A stretch of 33,802 nucleotides of DNA. Origin: an uncultured Actinomycetes bacterium (GTDB lineage Bacteria; Actinomycetota; Acidimicrobiia; Acidimicrobiales; Microtrichaceae). The stretch is taken from the NCBI GenBank assembly GCA_903925745.1, contig CAIYGQ010000247.1, positions 1 to 33,802 of the forward strand, written 5' to 3'. Each line of letters opens with the position of its first letter. Position 1 is the first letter of the stretch. Made by a program: the position numbers and the translations under genes. The notes beneath the pieces are model-generated. The model ran no database searches and was not told the DNA's origin. It worked only from the letters and a program-made list of their open reading frames with translations. Below are positions 7,485-16,651 of the stretch, piece by piece.

Positions 7485-9557
7485 ATGGCCCGCTTCGGTG
7501 CGCGACGCCGGCGTCTGGTGGAGGCCGCCGCCTCCCAGGCCCGTGAGGAACAGGACGCCCTCCTGGACCGGAGCGGCATCGTGGTCGTGCGGGGCGAGTC
7601 GGTCTCGCCGTCCATGACGGGCGTCCTGGGGTGGGACCACCGGTCGTTCCACGTGCCCGGCACGCTGCGGGGCCTGGTCCACGTCGACGACGTCGCCGCC
7701 TACGACGAACCCGAGGCCGACGCCGTCGTCCGGATCCTCGCCGCCGACGGGTCCCACCGACAGGTGCTCGTGCGCCGCGCCGGCGACCACGAGCTCCTGG
7801 TCGACCTGACCCACCACCGGTCGCACCTCACGCAGACGAGCCGCTACGCGGAGAGCGTCGAGCACGCGCCGCACGGCGTCGTGGTGCTGGAGTTCGCCGA
7901 CCTGGGTGATCCCGACTCGACGGTGCTGCGGTCCGCCAACCCGGCGGCCCGTCGGATGCTGCACCTGGAGCACCACTCGGTCGACGGCACACGGTTGGAC
8001 GAACTCTTCGAGCGGACCTCGGCCAGGCTCGTCGGGTCGGTCGCCTTCGACGTCGCCCACACCGGCCAGTCGCTCACGGCGGAGCGGCTGACGTTCGCGG
8101 AGATCCCCGACTCGTGGATCGACGTCCGGATCGACCGCCTCGCCGACGGGTCGCTCGCCGCCACCTTCACCGACGTGACCCGCCACGTGGTGGCAGAGGA
8201 ACGACTCCGCCACCGGGCGAGCCACGACCCGCTCACCGGACTGCCGAACCGCGCGCTGCTGGAGGAACGCCTCGGGGTCCTGACCTCGGAACTCGTCGGC
8301 GACCAGCACGTGGCGCTGGTCCTCGTGGACGTCGACGGGCTGGCCGAGATCAACGCGGCCCTCGGTCACCACCACGGAGACCGCTTCGTGGTCGAGGTCG
8401 CCAACCGACTCGCCCGCAACGTCGTCGGCGCGGAACTGGTCGCACGCGTCGGGAGCAGCGACTTCGCGGTCGTGACCAGGCCGGCCGCCACGCAGGCCGA
8501 GACCATGGAGCGGGCCCGGTCCGTGACCGAGGCGCTCGACGCGCCGTTGGACGTCGACGGCCACCTCACCGGCATCGACGCCCACGTCGGCGTCGCCCTG
8601 GCACCCGGGCACGGCGCCGACGCCCGGACACTCGTCCACGCCGCCGAGATCGCACTGCAGCGGGCGCGGGGCGCCGGTGACCCGGTCGGGGTGTTCGATC
8701 CGACGGAGCCGTCCGACGACGCGCCGACCGAGGGACTGATCACCCGGCTGCGGCGGGGCCTCGCCGACCAGGAGCTCGAACTGCGCTACCAGCCGATCGT
8801 GGAGCTCCGCTCGGGCCGAGTCGCCAAGGTCGAGGCCGTCCTGCGCTGGCAGCACACCGAAGGTCGCGGGCAGGCCTCGGAGCTGCTCGAGCTCGCCGAG
8901 CAGTCCGGCCTGATCCAGGAGCTCACCCGGTGGGTCTTCGGCGAGGCCGCCCGGGCCGCCGCCGCCATGCCGGCCGCACCCGACCCGGTCCGGGTCTGTG
9001 TGAACCTGCCGCTCCCGCAGCTCGCCGAGTCACAGGTGCTGACCTTCGTCGACCTGATGGTCACCGCCGGTGAGCTGGACCCGGCGCTCATCGAGGTCGA
9101 GCTCAGCGAGTCGGACCTGACCGACGACCCCGTGCGCGCCCAGCAGGTGGTCAACCGGATCGCCTCGCTCGGGATCCGCGTCGTGATCGACGGGTTCGGG
9201 ACCGGCTACACCTCGACGACCACCCTGGAGAACCTGCAGGTCCGTGGCATCAAGGTCGACCGCAGCTACATCTCCACGCTGGCCGCCGTCCCCGCGGACC
9301 TGGTCGCCGTTCGGGCCACCGTCGAGCTGGCCCACGAGCTCGGGCTGTCGGTGGGCGCCGAGGGCGTCGCCGACGGCGCGTCGCTCGACCTGCTCGCCGA
9401 GGTGGGCTGCGACTACGTGCAGGGGTTCCACATCTCGGGCCCGGTGACGCTCGATGCCCTGCCGGAGCGGGCGTCGGAGCTGGAACGGGCGCTCCAGGGC
9501 TGGGCCGGGACGCTACGGTCCGGCCATGCCGACGCTGAAGGCCCGATCCGCGGCTGA
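7485..9557 (+). CDS. PAS-like / degenerate GGDEF-EAL protein
   Basis: 690 aa, no obvious membrane segment. Residues about 10-120 and 125-235 look like two PAS-type sensory modules (HAPHGVVVLEF, RSANPAARRML). A GGDEF domain follows (HDPLTGLPNRALLEERL, LVDVDGLAEIN), but its active loop is GSSDF at 323-327 instead of GG(D/E)EF. The EAL domain starts YQPIVELRSG. Its signature is EAVLRW at 450 and the normally paired aspartates read D569-G570 (IDGFGTGY). Asn (VCVNLPL), Lys (GIKVDRSY), Glu (GAEGVAD) and Gln (YVQGF) positions are kept. Cyclase activity looks lost and phosphodiesterase activity doubtful, so a c-di-GMP-binding or signalling-scaffold role is plausible. It overlaps the next gene by 32 bp. 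Confidence 0.9.
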   Translation: MARFGARRRRLVEAAASQAREEQDALLDRSGIVVVRGESVSPSMTGVLGWDHRSFHVPGTLRGLVHVDDVAAYDEPEADAVVRILAADGSHRQVLVRRAGDHELLVDLTHHRSHLTQTSRYAESVEHAPHGVVVLEFADLGDPDSTVLRSANPAARRMLHLEHHSVDGTRLDELFERTSARLVGSVAFDVAHTGQSLTAERLTFAEIPDSWIDVRIDRLADGSLAATFTDVTRHVVAEERLRHRASHDPLTGLPNRALLEERLGVLTSELVGDQHVALVLVDVDGLAEINAALGHHHGDRFVVEVANRLARNVVGAELVARVGSSDFAVVTRPAATQAETMERARSVTEALDAPLDVDGHLTGIDAHVGVALAPGHGADARTLVHAAEIALQRARGAGDPVGVFDPTEPSDDAPTEGLITRLRRGLADQELELRYQPIVELRSGRVAKVEAVLRWQHTEGRGQASELLELAEQSGLIQELTRWVFGEAARAAAAMPAAPDPVRVCVNLPLPQLAESQVLTFVDLMVTAGELDPALIEVELSESDLTDDPVRAQQVVNRIASLGIRVVIDGFGTGYTSTTTLENLQVRGIKVDRSYISTLAAVPADLVAVRATVELAHELGLSVGAEGVADGASLDLLAEVGCDYVQGFHISGPVTLDALPERASELERALQGWAGTLRSGHADAEGPIRG

Positions 9558-10827
9558 GGCCGCCTCCATCGTCCGCCCCTCCGACTCCCTGGCGATCGGA
9601 CTCGGACCTGCCCACCCCGGCGCCTTCCTGCACGCGCTCGGCGACCGCACCGACTGGACCGATCTGCGGGTGTTCGGGGCACTCCTCACCGACCTGTACG
9701 AGGTGTTCACGCGGCCGAACGTGCAGTACCGCAGCGGCTTCTTCGGACCGGCCGAGCGGTTCCTGCGCGACAGCGGCGCTGCGATCGAGTACGTGCCCGC
9801 CGACTTCCGCCGCTTCGAGCCGATCGTCCAGCGCCTGGCTCCCCGGGTGATGGCGACCGCATGCGCTCCGCCCGATGCCGATGGGTGGATGAGTCTGTCG
9901 CTGCACGCGGGCGCGCTCGTCGACGAGTGGCACCGCTGCGGAGCGGATCCGGAGCGGGTGCTCGTCGCCGAGTACTCCCCGGCGTTCCCGACCACGCTCG
10001 GCCTGCCACCCCAGCACACCCACCGGCTGCACGTCGATGAGGTGGACGTCCTGGTCGAGAGCGACGCGGCACCCGTCAACCTGCCCGACCCCGAACCCGA
10101 TGACGTCGACCGGGCGATCGCCGACGAGGCCCGCCGGTTCATCCCCGACGAGGCCACGCTGCAGACCGGGATCGGGGCGATCCCGTCACTGATCGCCACG
10201 ATGCTCGCCGAGGGCGACGGCGGAGGCTACGGGGTCCACTCCGAGATGTTCACCAACGGTCTCATGCGGCTGCACCAGGCGGGCAAGGTGACCAACGCCA
10301 ACAAGGGCGAGTTCGACGGCTTCTCGGTCACCACCTTCGCCGCCGGGGTGCCCGAGCTGTACGACTGGCTGCACGGGAACGACCAGGTGCGGTTCCTGCC
10401 GGTCGACGTCGTCAACGACGCCCGGATGATCGCCGACAACCGGCGCTTCGTCTCGATCAACGGCGCGACCGCCGTCGACCTCCACGGTCAGGTCGCCGCC
10501 GACACCGTCGGCGGTCGGCAGTACTCGGGTGCCGGCGGACACGAGGACTTCCTGGCCGGCGCCGGGCTGCAGCTCGACGACACGTCGCTGCTGTGCCTGC
10601 GATCGTCGACGGAACGCCCCGAGGGTCGGGTCTCGCGGATCGTGGCGAACCTCGGCCCGGAGATGGTGGTCACCACGCCCCGCCACCAGGTCGACGTCGT
10701 GATCACCGAGTGGGGTGCCGCCGAGCTCCAGGGGATGTCGGTGCGGGAGCGGGCCGAGGCGCTCGCGCGGATCGCGCACCCCGATGCCCGGGCCGAGCTC
10801 GAGGCGGCGGCCGCCACGATCGGCTGA
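9526..10827 (+). CDS. Acetyl-CoA hydrolase/transferase family CoA-transferase
   Basis: 433 aa, family of 4-hydroxybutyrate/acetate CoA-transferases, which move CoA between carboxylic acids through a glutamyl-CoA intermediate. Visible: TLQTGIGAIP (the GIGxxP loop), then GVHSEM with E240 at the position of the nucleophilic glutamate (E238 in AbfT), and YSGAGGHEDF near the C-terminus. The length is normal. The ATG at 9526 lies inside the end of the GGDEF-EAL gene, so the two are probably co-transcribed. The frame opens further upstream, but that portion is a shadow of the preceding gene. The acid substrate cannot be determined. Confidence 0.9.
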   Translation: MPTLKARSAAEAASIVRPSDSLAIGLGPAHPGAFLHALGDRTDWTDLRVFGALLTDLYEVFTRPNVQYRSGFFGPAERFLRDSGAAIEYVPADFRRFEPIVQRLAPRVMATACAPPDADGWMSLSLHAGALVDEWHRCGADPERVLVAEYSPAFPTTLGLPPQHTHRLHVDEVDVLVESDAAPVNLPDPEPDDVDRAIADEARRFIPDEATLQTGIGAIPSLIATMLAEGDGGGYGVHSEMFTNGLMRLHQAGKVTNANKGEFDGFSVTTFAAGVPELYDWLHGNDQVRFLPVDVVNDARMIADNRRFVSINGATAVDLHGQVAADTVGGRQYSGAGGHEDFLAGAGLQLDDTSLLCLRSSTERPEGRVSRIVANLGPEMVVTTPRHQVDVVITEWGAAELQGMSVRERAEALARIAHPDARAELEAAAATIG

Positions 10828-10840
10828 CCGGCCGGCCCGC

Positions 10841-13783
10841 TCAGCGCGGGACGTGGCGGCGCACCCGGACGGCGACCACGTGGGTGCCGGAGCCGATGCG
10901 GTACCGCTCCAGTGCGTCGGGCCCGCACGAGGCCGTGCCGAGCCCCCGCTGGAACCCGAGGAACACCTGGGTGACACGCGGTCGGCGCAGCGGAGTCAGG
11001 TCGTCGGGGTGCCGCGCGGCCAGGAGTTCCGCGTCGGTGTGGTGGCGGACCCCGGCGTCCAGGTGCGGGGTCAGTGACCGCACCTCGAACACCTCGCCCG
11101 ACCGGGGGTCGCGCACCCGCAGCCACCGGAGGTCGGTGTGGTTGCCGTGCTCCTGGGGGAAGGCGTAGTGGACGTACTGCCCGGCGACCGATGAGGACCA
11201 CCGGCCGACCGTCGTGGAGGACCGTCGGTCGGGGTAGGACTCGTGCGGTCCGTCACCGAACCACTCCAGTTCGCTGAAGGCCGCCGGGAGCTCGGCGACC
11301 ACGCCCAGGCGGGGTGGATCCGCGTGGTCGTCATCCAGGTGGAACGTGGCCCGCAGGTCCCACCAGCCGTCCGTGGCCGGGGTGAGCTCGACCGTGGCGT
11401 CCAGGCCCGGACTCCACCGGTCGTCCAACCGCGACTGCCACTCCCGCATCCACGAGGTCTGGATGGCGTCGTTGTCGACCAGCGCCCGGAACGCGACCGG
11501 CCGGAACGTCGCCGGTTCCATGCCGACGGTGGGGGCACCACCGGGGCGGCTCCGGTCGGGACGACCCCGGCCGAGGGCGAGCTGCTCGGTCGCGACGACG
11601 TGCCCGGAGGCCGCCCACGGCGTCGCCCGCCGCTGGGCGAACGACACCACCAGGTGTGCCTCGGACCCGGCGGACAGCTCGGGCCGGGCCACCGGCAGCC
11701 CCACGTCACGACGGCCGCGGGGTGGGACGGGATCGAGCGCCAGGCGGCCACGTCGCCGCACGACGCCGTCGATGCGCAGCTCCCACCGGGCGACGAGGTC
11801 CGAGGTGTCGGTCCACCACCGGTGGTTCGAGATCCGCAGGCGGTCGCGGCCCAGCGCCCGCACCCGGACGGGGCGGCCCAGGTGGTGCACCTCGGCGAGC
11901 GCCGGGTGGGGGCTGCGGTCCGCGGAGACGAGTCCGTCGCAGACGAAGTTGCCGTCGTTGGGTTCGTCACCGAAGTCCCCGCCGTACCCCCAGACGGTGT
12001 GTCCGTCCCAGGTCCCGATCGGGATCCCGTGCTCGAGCCACTCCCAGATGAATCCGCCCTGCAGGCCCGGGACCTCCTCGAACGCGGCCCGGTACTCCGC
12101 GAGCGAACCGTTGGAGTTGCCCATGGCGTGGCTGTACTCGCAGAGGATCAGGGGGCGGCGGGTGTCCCGGGTGCGTTCGGCCCACCCGACGATGTCCTCG
12201 ACCGAGGTGTACATGGGACAGACGATGTCGCTGACGGGGGCGGCCGCGAACAGGTCGTGCATGAAGGGGCCCTCGTACTGCACCGGGCGTGTCGGGTCGA
12301 AGCGACGCAGGAACGCGGCAGCGGCCGCGTGCGGTGGCCCGTCGCCCGACTCGTTGCCGAGCGACCACGCGACGATGCTCGGGTGGTGCACGTCGCGACG
12401 GGCCATCCGTTCGACGCGTTCGATGATCGTGCGCGCGTAGCGTTCGTCGTGGCAGAGCGAGGTCTGCCGGCCGTGCGACTCGACGTTGGCCTCGTCGACC
12501 ACGTACAACCCCAGCTCGTCGCAGAGTTCGGCGAAGTGCTCGTCGTGCGGGTAGTGGCTGGCTCGCACGGCGTTCAGGTTGCTGGCCTTCATGAGGCACA
12601 GGTCGCGGCGCGTCAGCTCGGGCGGGACGGCCCGACCCCGCCGGGGGTCGTGCTCATGGTGGTTGACCCCCCAGATGAGCTCGGGCACCCCGTTGATCCG
12701 CAGTTCCCGGTCGGCGACGGCGACGGAGCGGAACCCGGTGCGCAAGGCCGTGACCTCGACGACCGAGCCCGTCGGGTCGCGCAGGACCAGCAGGACCCGT
12801 GAGCGCTCGGGGGTCTCGGCCGACCACGGCCGGATGCCCGGGATCCGCAGGTCGACCCCGATGACCCCGGGCCGGGTCCACGTGGCGGAGACGAGCGCCG
12901 CCCCCTCGCTGGAACCGTCCCAGGCGGGGATGTCGCGGCGTCCGGTCGTCGCCCGGCGACGACCGCCCATCGACTCCACGACCGTCTCGACCGTCCAGCC
13001 GGGGTCGCGTCGCGCCGGGCCGGCGACGACGACCTCGCCGCGCAGGGTGCCGACCGTCGGGTCGTCGGGGTCCAGTCCGGGGGCCAGCGCGGCCGTCTCG
13101 AACCACGTCTCGGCCGGCGACCACAGCGCCACGCTCCGCTGCAGCCCCCCGTGCCACCACTGGTCCTGGTCCTCGACCCAGCTCTGGGCCGAGAACCGCC
13201 AGACGGTGATCGCGAGCTCGACCCGTCGACCGGGTCGAGCGACGCCGGTCAGGTCGTACTCGGACGGCAGTCGCGAGTCGGTGCCGTGCCCCACCAGTTC
13301 CCCGTCGACGTGCACCGCGTGGAACGACTCCGCCGCACCGACGCGCAGGACCACCCGACGGCCTCGCCAGCTGCGTGGCACCGGGACCGTGCGCCGGTAG
13401 GTCGCGACGGTCGAGTCGGGCGGGACCCACGGCGGCTCCGTGCCGGGCTCCGAGGTGTCGAAGGGCATGACGACGTTCGTGTAGTGGGGCGCGTCCAGGC
13501 CCTGCAACGTCCACGCCCCGGGAACCTGCACCGGCATCCGATCCGCCCCGGCGGAGGAACCGGGGGAACGGACGACCTCCAGGTCCCAGGTGCCGTCCAG
13601 GCTGCGCCACCACGGCGAGGCCCCGAAGGTCGCCGGGTCGGTGCCGTCGATCATCCGGGCGGTGCGGACGTCCGGGCAGGGCACGAGCAGCGGTCGGGCC
13701 GCCAGTCGCTGCGAGGAGGTGGCCTGGGGGTCCAGGGGGGTGTCGCCCAGGTCGGCGGCCAGGTCGGCGGCGTACCGCTCCAC
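10841..13783 (-). CDS. lacZ: Beta-galactosidase, GH2 LacZ type
   Basis: 980 aa from the GTG at 13783. Full LacZ layout: N-terminal sugar-binding jelly roll (VPGAWTLQG, HYTNVVMPF), immunoglobulin-like domains, a GH2 TIM barrel (GVNHHEHDP, VRASHYPHDE, DEANVESHG) and a C-terminal small-chain domain (ELEWFGDGPHESYPDR). The acid/base is E478 in GNESGDG and the nucleophile is E549 in ILCEYSHAMGNSNG. No signal peptide is seen, so it is probably cytoplasmic. The same frame stays open to 14809, but that upstream part is antisense to the photolyase frame. It lies 65 bp after the photolyase gene at the end of the leftward array; no sugar transporter is adjacent, which is odd for a lactose enzyme. Confidence 0.9.
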   Translation of the reverse strand: MERYAADLAADLGDTPLDPQATSSQRLAARPLLVPCPDVRTARMIDGTDPATFGASPWWRSLDGTWDLEVVRSPGSSAGADRMPVQVPGAWTLQGLDAPHYTNVVMPFDTSEPGTEPPWVPPDSTVATYRRTVPVPRSWRGRRVVLRVGAAESFHAVHVDGELVGHGTDSRLPSEYDLTGVARPGRRVELAITVWRFSAQSWVEDQDQWWHGGLQRSVALWSPAETWFETAALAPGLDPDDPTVGTLRGEVVVAGPARRDPGWTVETVVESMGGRRRATTGRRDIPAWDGSSEGAALVSATWTRPGVIGVDLRIPGIRPWSAETPERSRVLLVLRDPTGSVVEVTALRTGFRSVAVADRELRINGVPELIWGVNHHEHDPRRGRAVPPELTRRDLCLMKASNLNAVRASHYPHDEHFAELCDELGLYVVDEANVESHGRQTSLCHDERYARTIIERVERMARRDVHHPSIVAWSLGNESGDGPPHAAAAAFLRRFDPTRPVQYEGPFMHDLFAAAPVSDIVCPMYTSVEDIVGWAERTRDTRRPLILCEYSHAMGNSNGSLAEYRAAFEEVPGLQGGFIWEWLEHGIPIGTWDGHTVWGYGGDFGDEPNDGNFVCDGLVSADRSPHPALAEVHHLGRPVRVRALGRDRLRISNHRWWTDTSDLVARWELRIDGVVRRRGRLALDPVPPRGRRDVGLPVARPELSAGSEAHLVVSFAQRRATPWAASGHVVATEQLALGRGRPDRSRPGGAPTVGMEPATFRPVAFRALVDNDAIQTSWMREWQSRLDDRWSPGLDATVELTPATDGWWDLRATFHLDDDHADPPRLGVVAELPAAFSELEWFGDGPHESYPDRRSSTTVGRWSSSVAGQYVHYAFPQEHGNHTDLRWLRVRDPRSGEVFEVRSLTPHLDAGVRHHTDAELLAARHPDDLTPLRRPRVTQVFLGFQRGLGTASCGPDALERYRIGSGTHVVAVRVRRHVPR

Positions 13784-13848
13784 CCGTGTGCGTCGCTCCC
13801 CCACTCCGACCCCCGGCCCGCGGGCCCGGGCACCGGTGCGACCCGGGC

Positions 13849-15369
13849 TCAGAGCTCGCCGCTGTCGAGCAACCCGAGGACCTCCCGGGCGCGTTCCCGA
13901 GTCTGCTCCAGGTCGGCCAGTCGCCGCATCCCGCCGAGCTGGGTCGAGATCCGGTGGTTGCCCCGGAGCCGGTCCTCGTTGCGGGCCAGGAAGTCCCAGT
14001 ACAGCGTGGTGAAGGGACAGGCGTCGTCGCCCGTCCGACGCTTCGGGTCGTAGGCACACCCGCGGCAGTGGTCGCTCATCCGGTGGATGTACGCGCCGCC
14101 GCTCGCGTACGGCTTGGTCGCCATGCGGCCGCCGTCGGCGTGCTGCGACATCCCGACGACGTTCGGCAACATGACCCACTCGGCTCCGTCGACGAACCGT
14201 TCCCACATCCACCGGACCAACTGGTCGGGGCGGACCCCGGCGAGCAGGCACAGGTTCCCGAGCACCATGAGCCGTTCGATGTGGTGGGCGTACGCGTGGT
14301 CGTCCACGTGGCCCCACGCGCTGGCCACGCACGCCATGCGGGTCGCCCCGTCGGTGAACACCGGGGGCAGGTCCCGGGTGGCGTCCAGGCCGTTCCAGGC
14401 CCACCATCCGCCGTCGGGTCCGTCGGCCCAGTACCACGACAGCCCCCACACGTACTCCCGCCAGCCGAGGACCTGCCGGATGAAGCCCTCGGCGGACGCC
14501 AGGGGCACCCGACCGTCCCGGTGGGCCGCCTCGGCAGCACGGACGACCTCCATCGGACGCAGGAGCCCAAGGTTCAGGCTGGACGACAGCGCCGAGTGCG
14601 CCAGCTTCCACTCGGCCGCCAGCATGGCGTCCTCGTGGGGGCCGAACACCGGGAGCCCCTCGTCGATGAACGCCTCGAGTCGGGCGACCGCCTGGGCGCG
14701 GGTGACCGGCCAGCGGCCGTCGGGCGGGGCGCCGACGCAGGACTCGGGCAGCGACGAGATGACCCGGTGGTCGATGTCGTCGAGTTCGATGGGCGGCACC
14801 CGGGGCCACGACCGGCCGTCCTTGGGGGGTGGTTCACGGTTCTCTGCGTCCAGGTTCCAGGAGCCGCCGACGGGTTCGTCACCGTCGACGAGCACGTCGT
14901 GTCGGACCCGCTGGTGACGGTAGAAGTCCTCCATGCGCAGCCGACCGGAGCGGCTCGACGCCCACTCGGCGAACTCGTCTGGGTGGCACAGGAACTGGGT
15001 GGACCGCAGTGTCCGGACGCCGCAGCGTTCCTGGAGCCGCCGGCCGGCCGGCGAGTTGGCCTCGGTCGCGACGACCTCGACCGGCGCCCGTTCGGCCCGG
15101 TGCGCGGCCACACCGTCGGCCAGTGTCGGGGCGGTCCGCTCGTCGACGGTGAAGCCCCGGTCGCGGAGCTCGGCGGCGAAGTGGGCGGCCGCGCTCAACA
15201 GCAGGTGCAGACGCTGGCGGTGCCACGGCCGGGTGGAGACGAGCCGGTCCGAGGTGACGAACAGGACCGCGTCGGTGTCGGGGTCGGCGTCGAGCAGCGC
15301 CGGGAGCTGGTCGTCGAGCTGGTCGAAGAGGACCCAGCGGGTCGTCCCGCCGGCGCCGAGCGCGCTCAG
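13849..15369 (-). CDS. Iron-sulfur bacterial photolyase/cryptochrome (FeS-BCP, PhrB/CryB-like)
   Basis: Flavoprotein of the (6-4) photolyase/CryB group, which repairs UV-damaged DNA or senses light. From the CTG at 15369 the protein is 506 aa (PhrB is about 507). The conserved opening TTRWVLFDQLDDQLPALL lies upstream of the first ATG, GTG or TTG (TTG at 15198), so a canonical start would remove an essential part of the Rossmann domain. Four candidate [4Fe-4S] cysteines are C347, C435, C438 and C451, with the 88/3/13 spacing of CryB and PhrB. Also seen: LGWREYVWGL, the WAWNGLDATRDLP loop, GMSQHADGG and LYWDFL. The proposed CTG overlaps the bcp stop codon (CTGA). Confidence 0.88.
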   Translation of the reverse strand: MSALGAGGTTRWVLFDQLDDQLPALLDADPDTDAVLFVTSDRLVSTRPWHRQRLHLLLSAAAHFAAELRDRGFTVDERTAPTLADGVAAHRAERAPVEVVATEANSPAGRRLQERCGVRTLRSTQFLCHPDEFAEWASSRSGRLRMEDFYRHQRVRHDVLVDGDEPVGGSWNLDAENREPPPKDGRSWPRVPPIELDDIDHRVISSLPESCVGAPPDGRWPVTRAQAVARLEAFIDEGLPVFGPHEDAMLAAEWKLAHSALSSSLNLGLLRPMEVVRAAEAAHRDGRVPLASAEGFIRQVLGWREYVWGLSWYWADGPDGGWWAWNGLDATRDLPPVFTDGATRMACVASAWGHVDDHAYAHHIERLMVLGNLCLLAGVRPDQLVRWMWERFVDGAEWVMLPNVVGMSQHADGGRMATKPYASGGAYIHRMSDHCRGCAYDPKRRTGDDACPFTTLYWDFLARNEDRLRGNHRISTQLGGMRRLADLEQTRERAREVLGLLDSGEL

Positions 15370-15824
15370 CTGGCGGTCGCGCGACGCAGCACGTCGAGCG
15401 CCTGGTCGGCGTGCACGTCCATGTTCATCTCCGACGAGATGGCGGCGAGCACGCGGCGGTCGGTCCCGATCACGAACGTGGCCCGCTTGTTCATGATCGG
15501 GCCGGGACGCTTGACGCCGAAGATCCGGGCCACGGTCCGGTCGGGGTCGGACAGGAGGGGGTAGCCGAGTGAGTGCTTGGCGTCGAAGGCGGCCTGCTTG
15601 TCGACTTGGTCGGCCGAGATGCCCACCCGCTGGGCGCCCAGTTCGGCGAACTCGCCGGCCAGGTCCCGGAAGTGGCAGGACTCCTTGGTGCAGCCGGCCG
15701 TCATGGCCTTCGGGTAGAAGAACAGGACCACCGGCCCGGATGCCAGCAGGGAGTCCAGGGACGTCGGGGTCCCGTGCTGGTCGGGCAGGGTGAAGTCGGG
15801 GACGGTCTCGCCGGTCTGGAGCAT
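15366..15824 (-). CDS. bcp: Thioredoxin-dependent peroxiredoxin, Bcp/PrxQ type
   Basis: 152 aa, the usual Bcp length. It reduces hydrogen and organic peroxides with electrons from thioredoxin. The peroxidatic motif TAGCTKESC carries C45 and C50, the classic Bcp pair. VLFFYPKAMT precedes it and GVKRPGPIMNKRATFVI follows. The start is ATG at 15824. It sits between the tyrosine phosphatase (80-bp gap) and the photolyase (4-bp overlap), so it is probably translated together with the photolyase. Peroxide defence next to photorepair fits a response to light stress. Confidence 0.92.
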   Translation of the reverse strand: MLQTGETVPDFTLPDQHGTPTSLDSLLASGPVVLFFYPKAMTAGCTKESCHFRDLAGEFAELGAQRVGISADQVDKQAAFDAKHSLGYPLLSDPDRTVARIFGVKRPGPIMNKRATFVIGTDRRVLAAISSEMNMDVHADQALDVLRRATAS

Positions 15825-15904
15825 GCCGGTGCCAACCCCGCTCCGCCGCCCGCTATTCCGGTAGCAGGCCGGTCGCCGGGGTCCTCAGGCCGACGGCCGC
15901 GACC

Positions 15905-16645
15905 TCACGCCGACGAATCGGCGACGAGCCGACCCCGGAGCTCGGCCGGAGCGGCCGGGTCGAGTCCGGCGGCGACCAGGTAGCCCTCGGCGCCGCCGTG
16001 GGCGGTGCGCAGCCAGTCGAGCACGTGCCGCATGGTCTCGGGGCGGGCCGACCAGACACCGGTCGACAGGTCCTCATCGGTCACGGGCCGGTCGTAGACG
16101 CCCGAGATCAGGGCCCAGGTGGACTGGACGGTCGTCGCCAGCGACGAACGGGCGTAGTCGTCCACGATCACCTGGTCCTCCGCGCCGAGCACCCCGAGCA
16201 GGAGCGCCGTCAGCAGGCCCGTGCGATCCTTGCCCACCGCGCAGTGGTAGGCGACCCCTCCGTCGGAGTCGACGACCACCTCCACCGCGGCGACGAATCG
16301 ATCCCCGAACGCGTCCAGGATCTCCACGTAGCGGTCGGGCATCCCGGCCGCCCCGTCGTACCACTCGTAGTGCGGGTCCAGCACGGGGACGTGCACGACG
16401 TCGATGCCGTCGGCGGCGAACGATCCCTCCCGCTCCCGCTCGGATCCGTCGCGCAGGTCGACCACGGCCCGGACGCCGTGGCCGCGCAGACCGTCGATCG
16501 CCGACTCCGAGGCCCGGTGCAGGGCGTCACCGCGGATCAACGTGCGGTCCCGCACCACGCCCTCGCCCACCGGGGTGCCGCCCAGGTCGCGCACGTTGAA
16601 GATGCCGTCGCGGGCCAGGATCGGGCGCAGTGCTGCGGTCGGCAC
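15905..16645 (-). CDS. Tyrosine/dual-specificity protein phosphatase (Y_phosphatase3 family)
   Basis: 246 aa cytoplasmic phosphatase. The P-loop HCAVGKDRTG contains the catalytic C135 and the arginine of CX5R; the N-terminal FNVRDLGG and VVDLRDGSER are typical of this family, related to mycobacterial PtpB and Listeria LipA. The GKDRT loop is also found in enzymes that accept phosphoinositides, so the substrate may be protein or lipid. The GTG start at 16645 lies 6 bp after the preceding gene, so it is in the same transcription unit. Confidence 0.88.
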   Translation of the reverse strand: MPTAALRPILARDGIFNVRDLGGTPVGEGVVRDRTLIRGDALHRASESAIDGLRGHGVRAVVDLRDGSEREREGSFAADGIDVVHVPVLDPHYEWYDGAAGMPDRYVEILDAFGDRFVAAVEVVVDSDGGVAYHCAVGKDRTGLLTALLLGVLGAEDQVIVDDYARSSLATTVQSTWALISGVYDRPVTDEDLSTGVWSARPETMRHVLDWLRTAHGGAEGYLVAAGLDPAAPAELRGRLVADSSA

Positions 16646-16651
16646 GGAGCG

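Noticed and set aside
7485-9557. Active diguanylate cyclase
   Set aside because: The GGDEF loop reads GSSDF, lacking the glycine and glutamate needed for catalysis.
13784-14809. 342-codon upstream extension of the LacZ frame
   Set aside because: It is read out of frame through the photolyase gene and has no recognisable domain; LacZ starts naturally at 13783.
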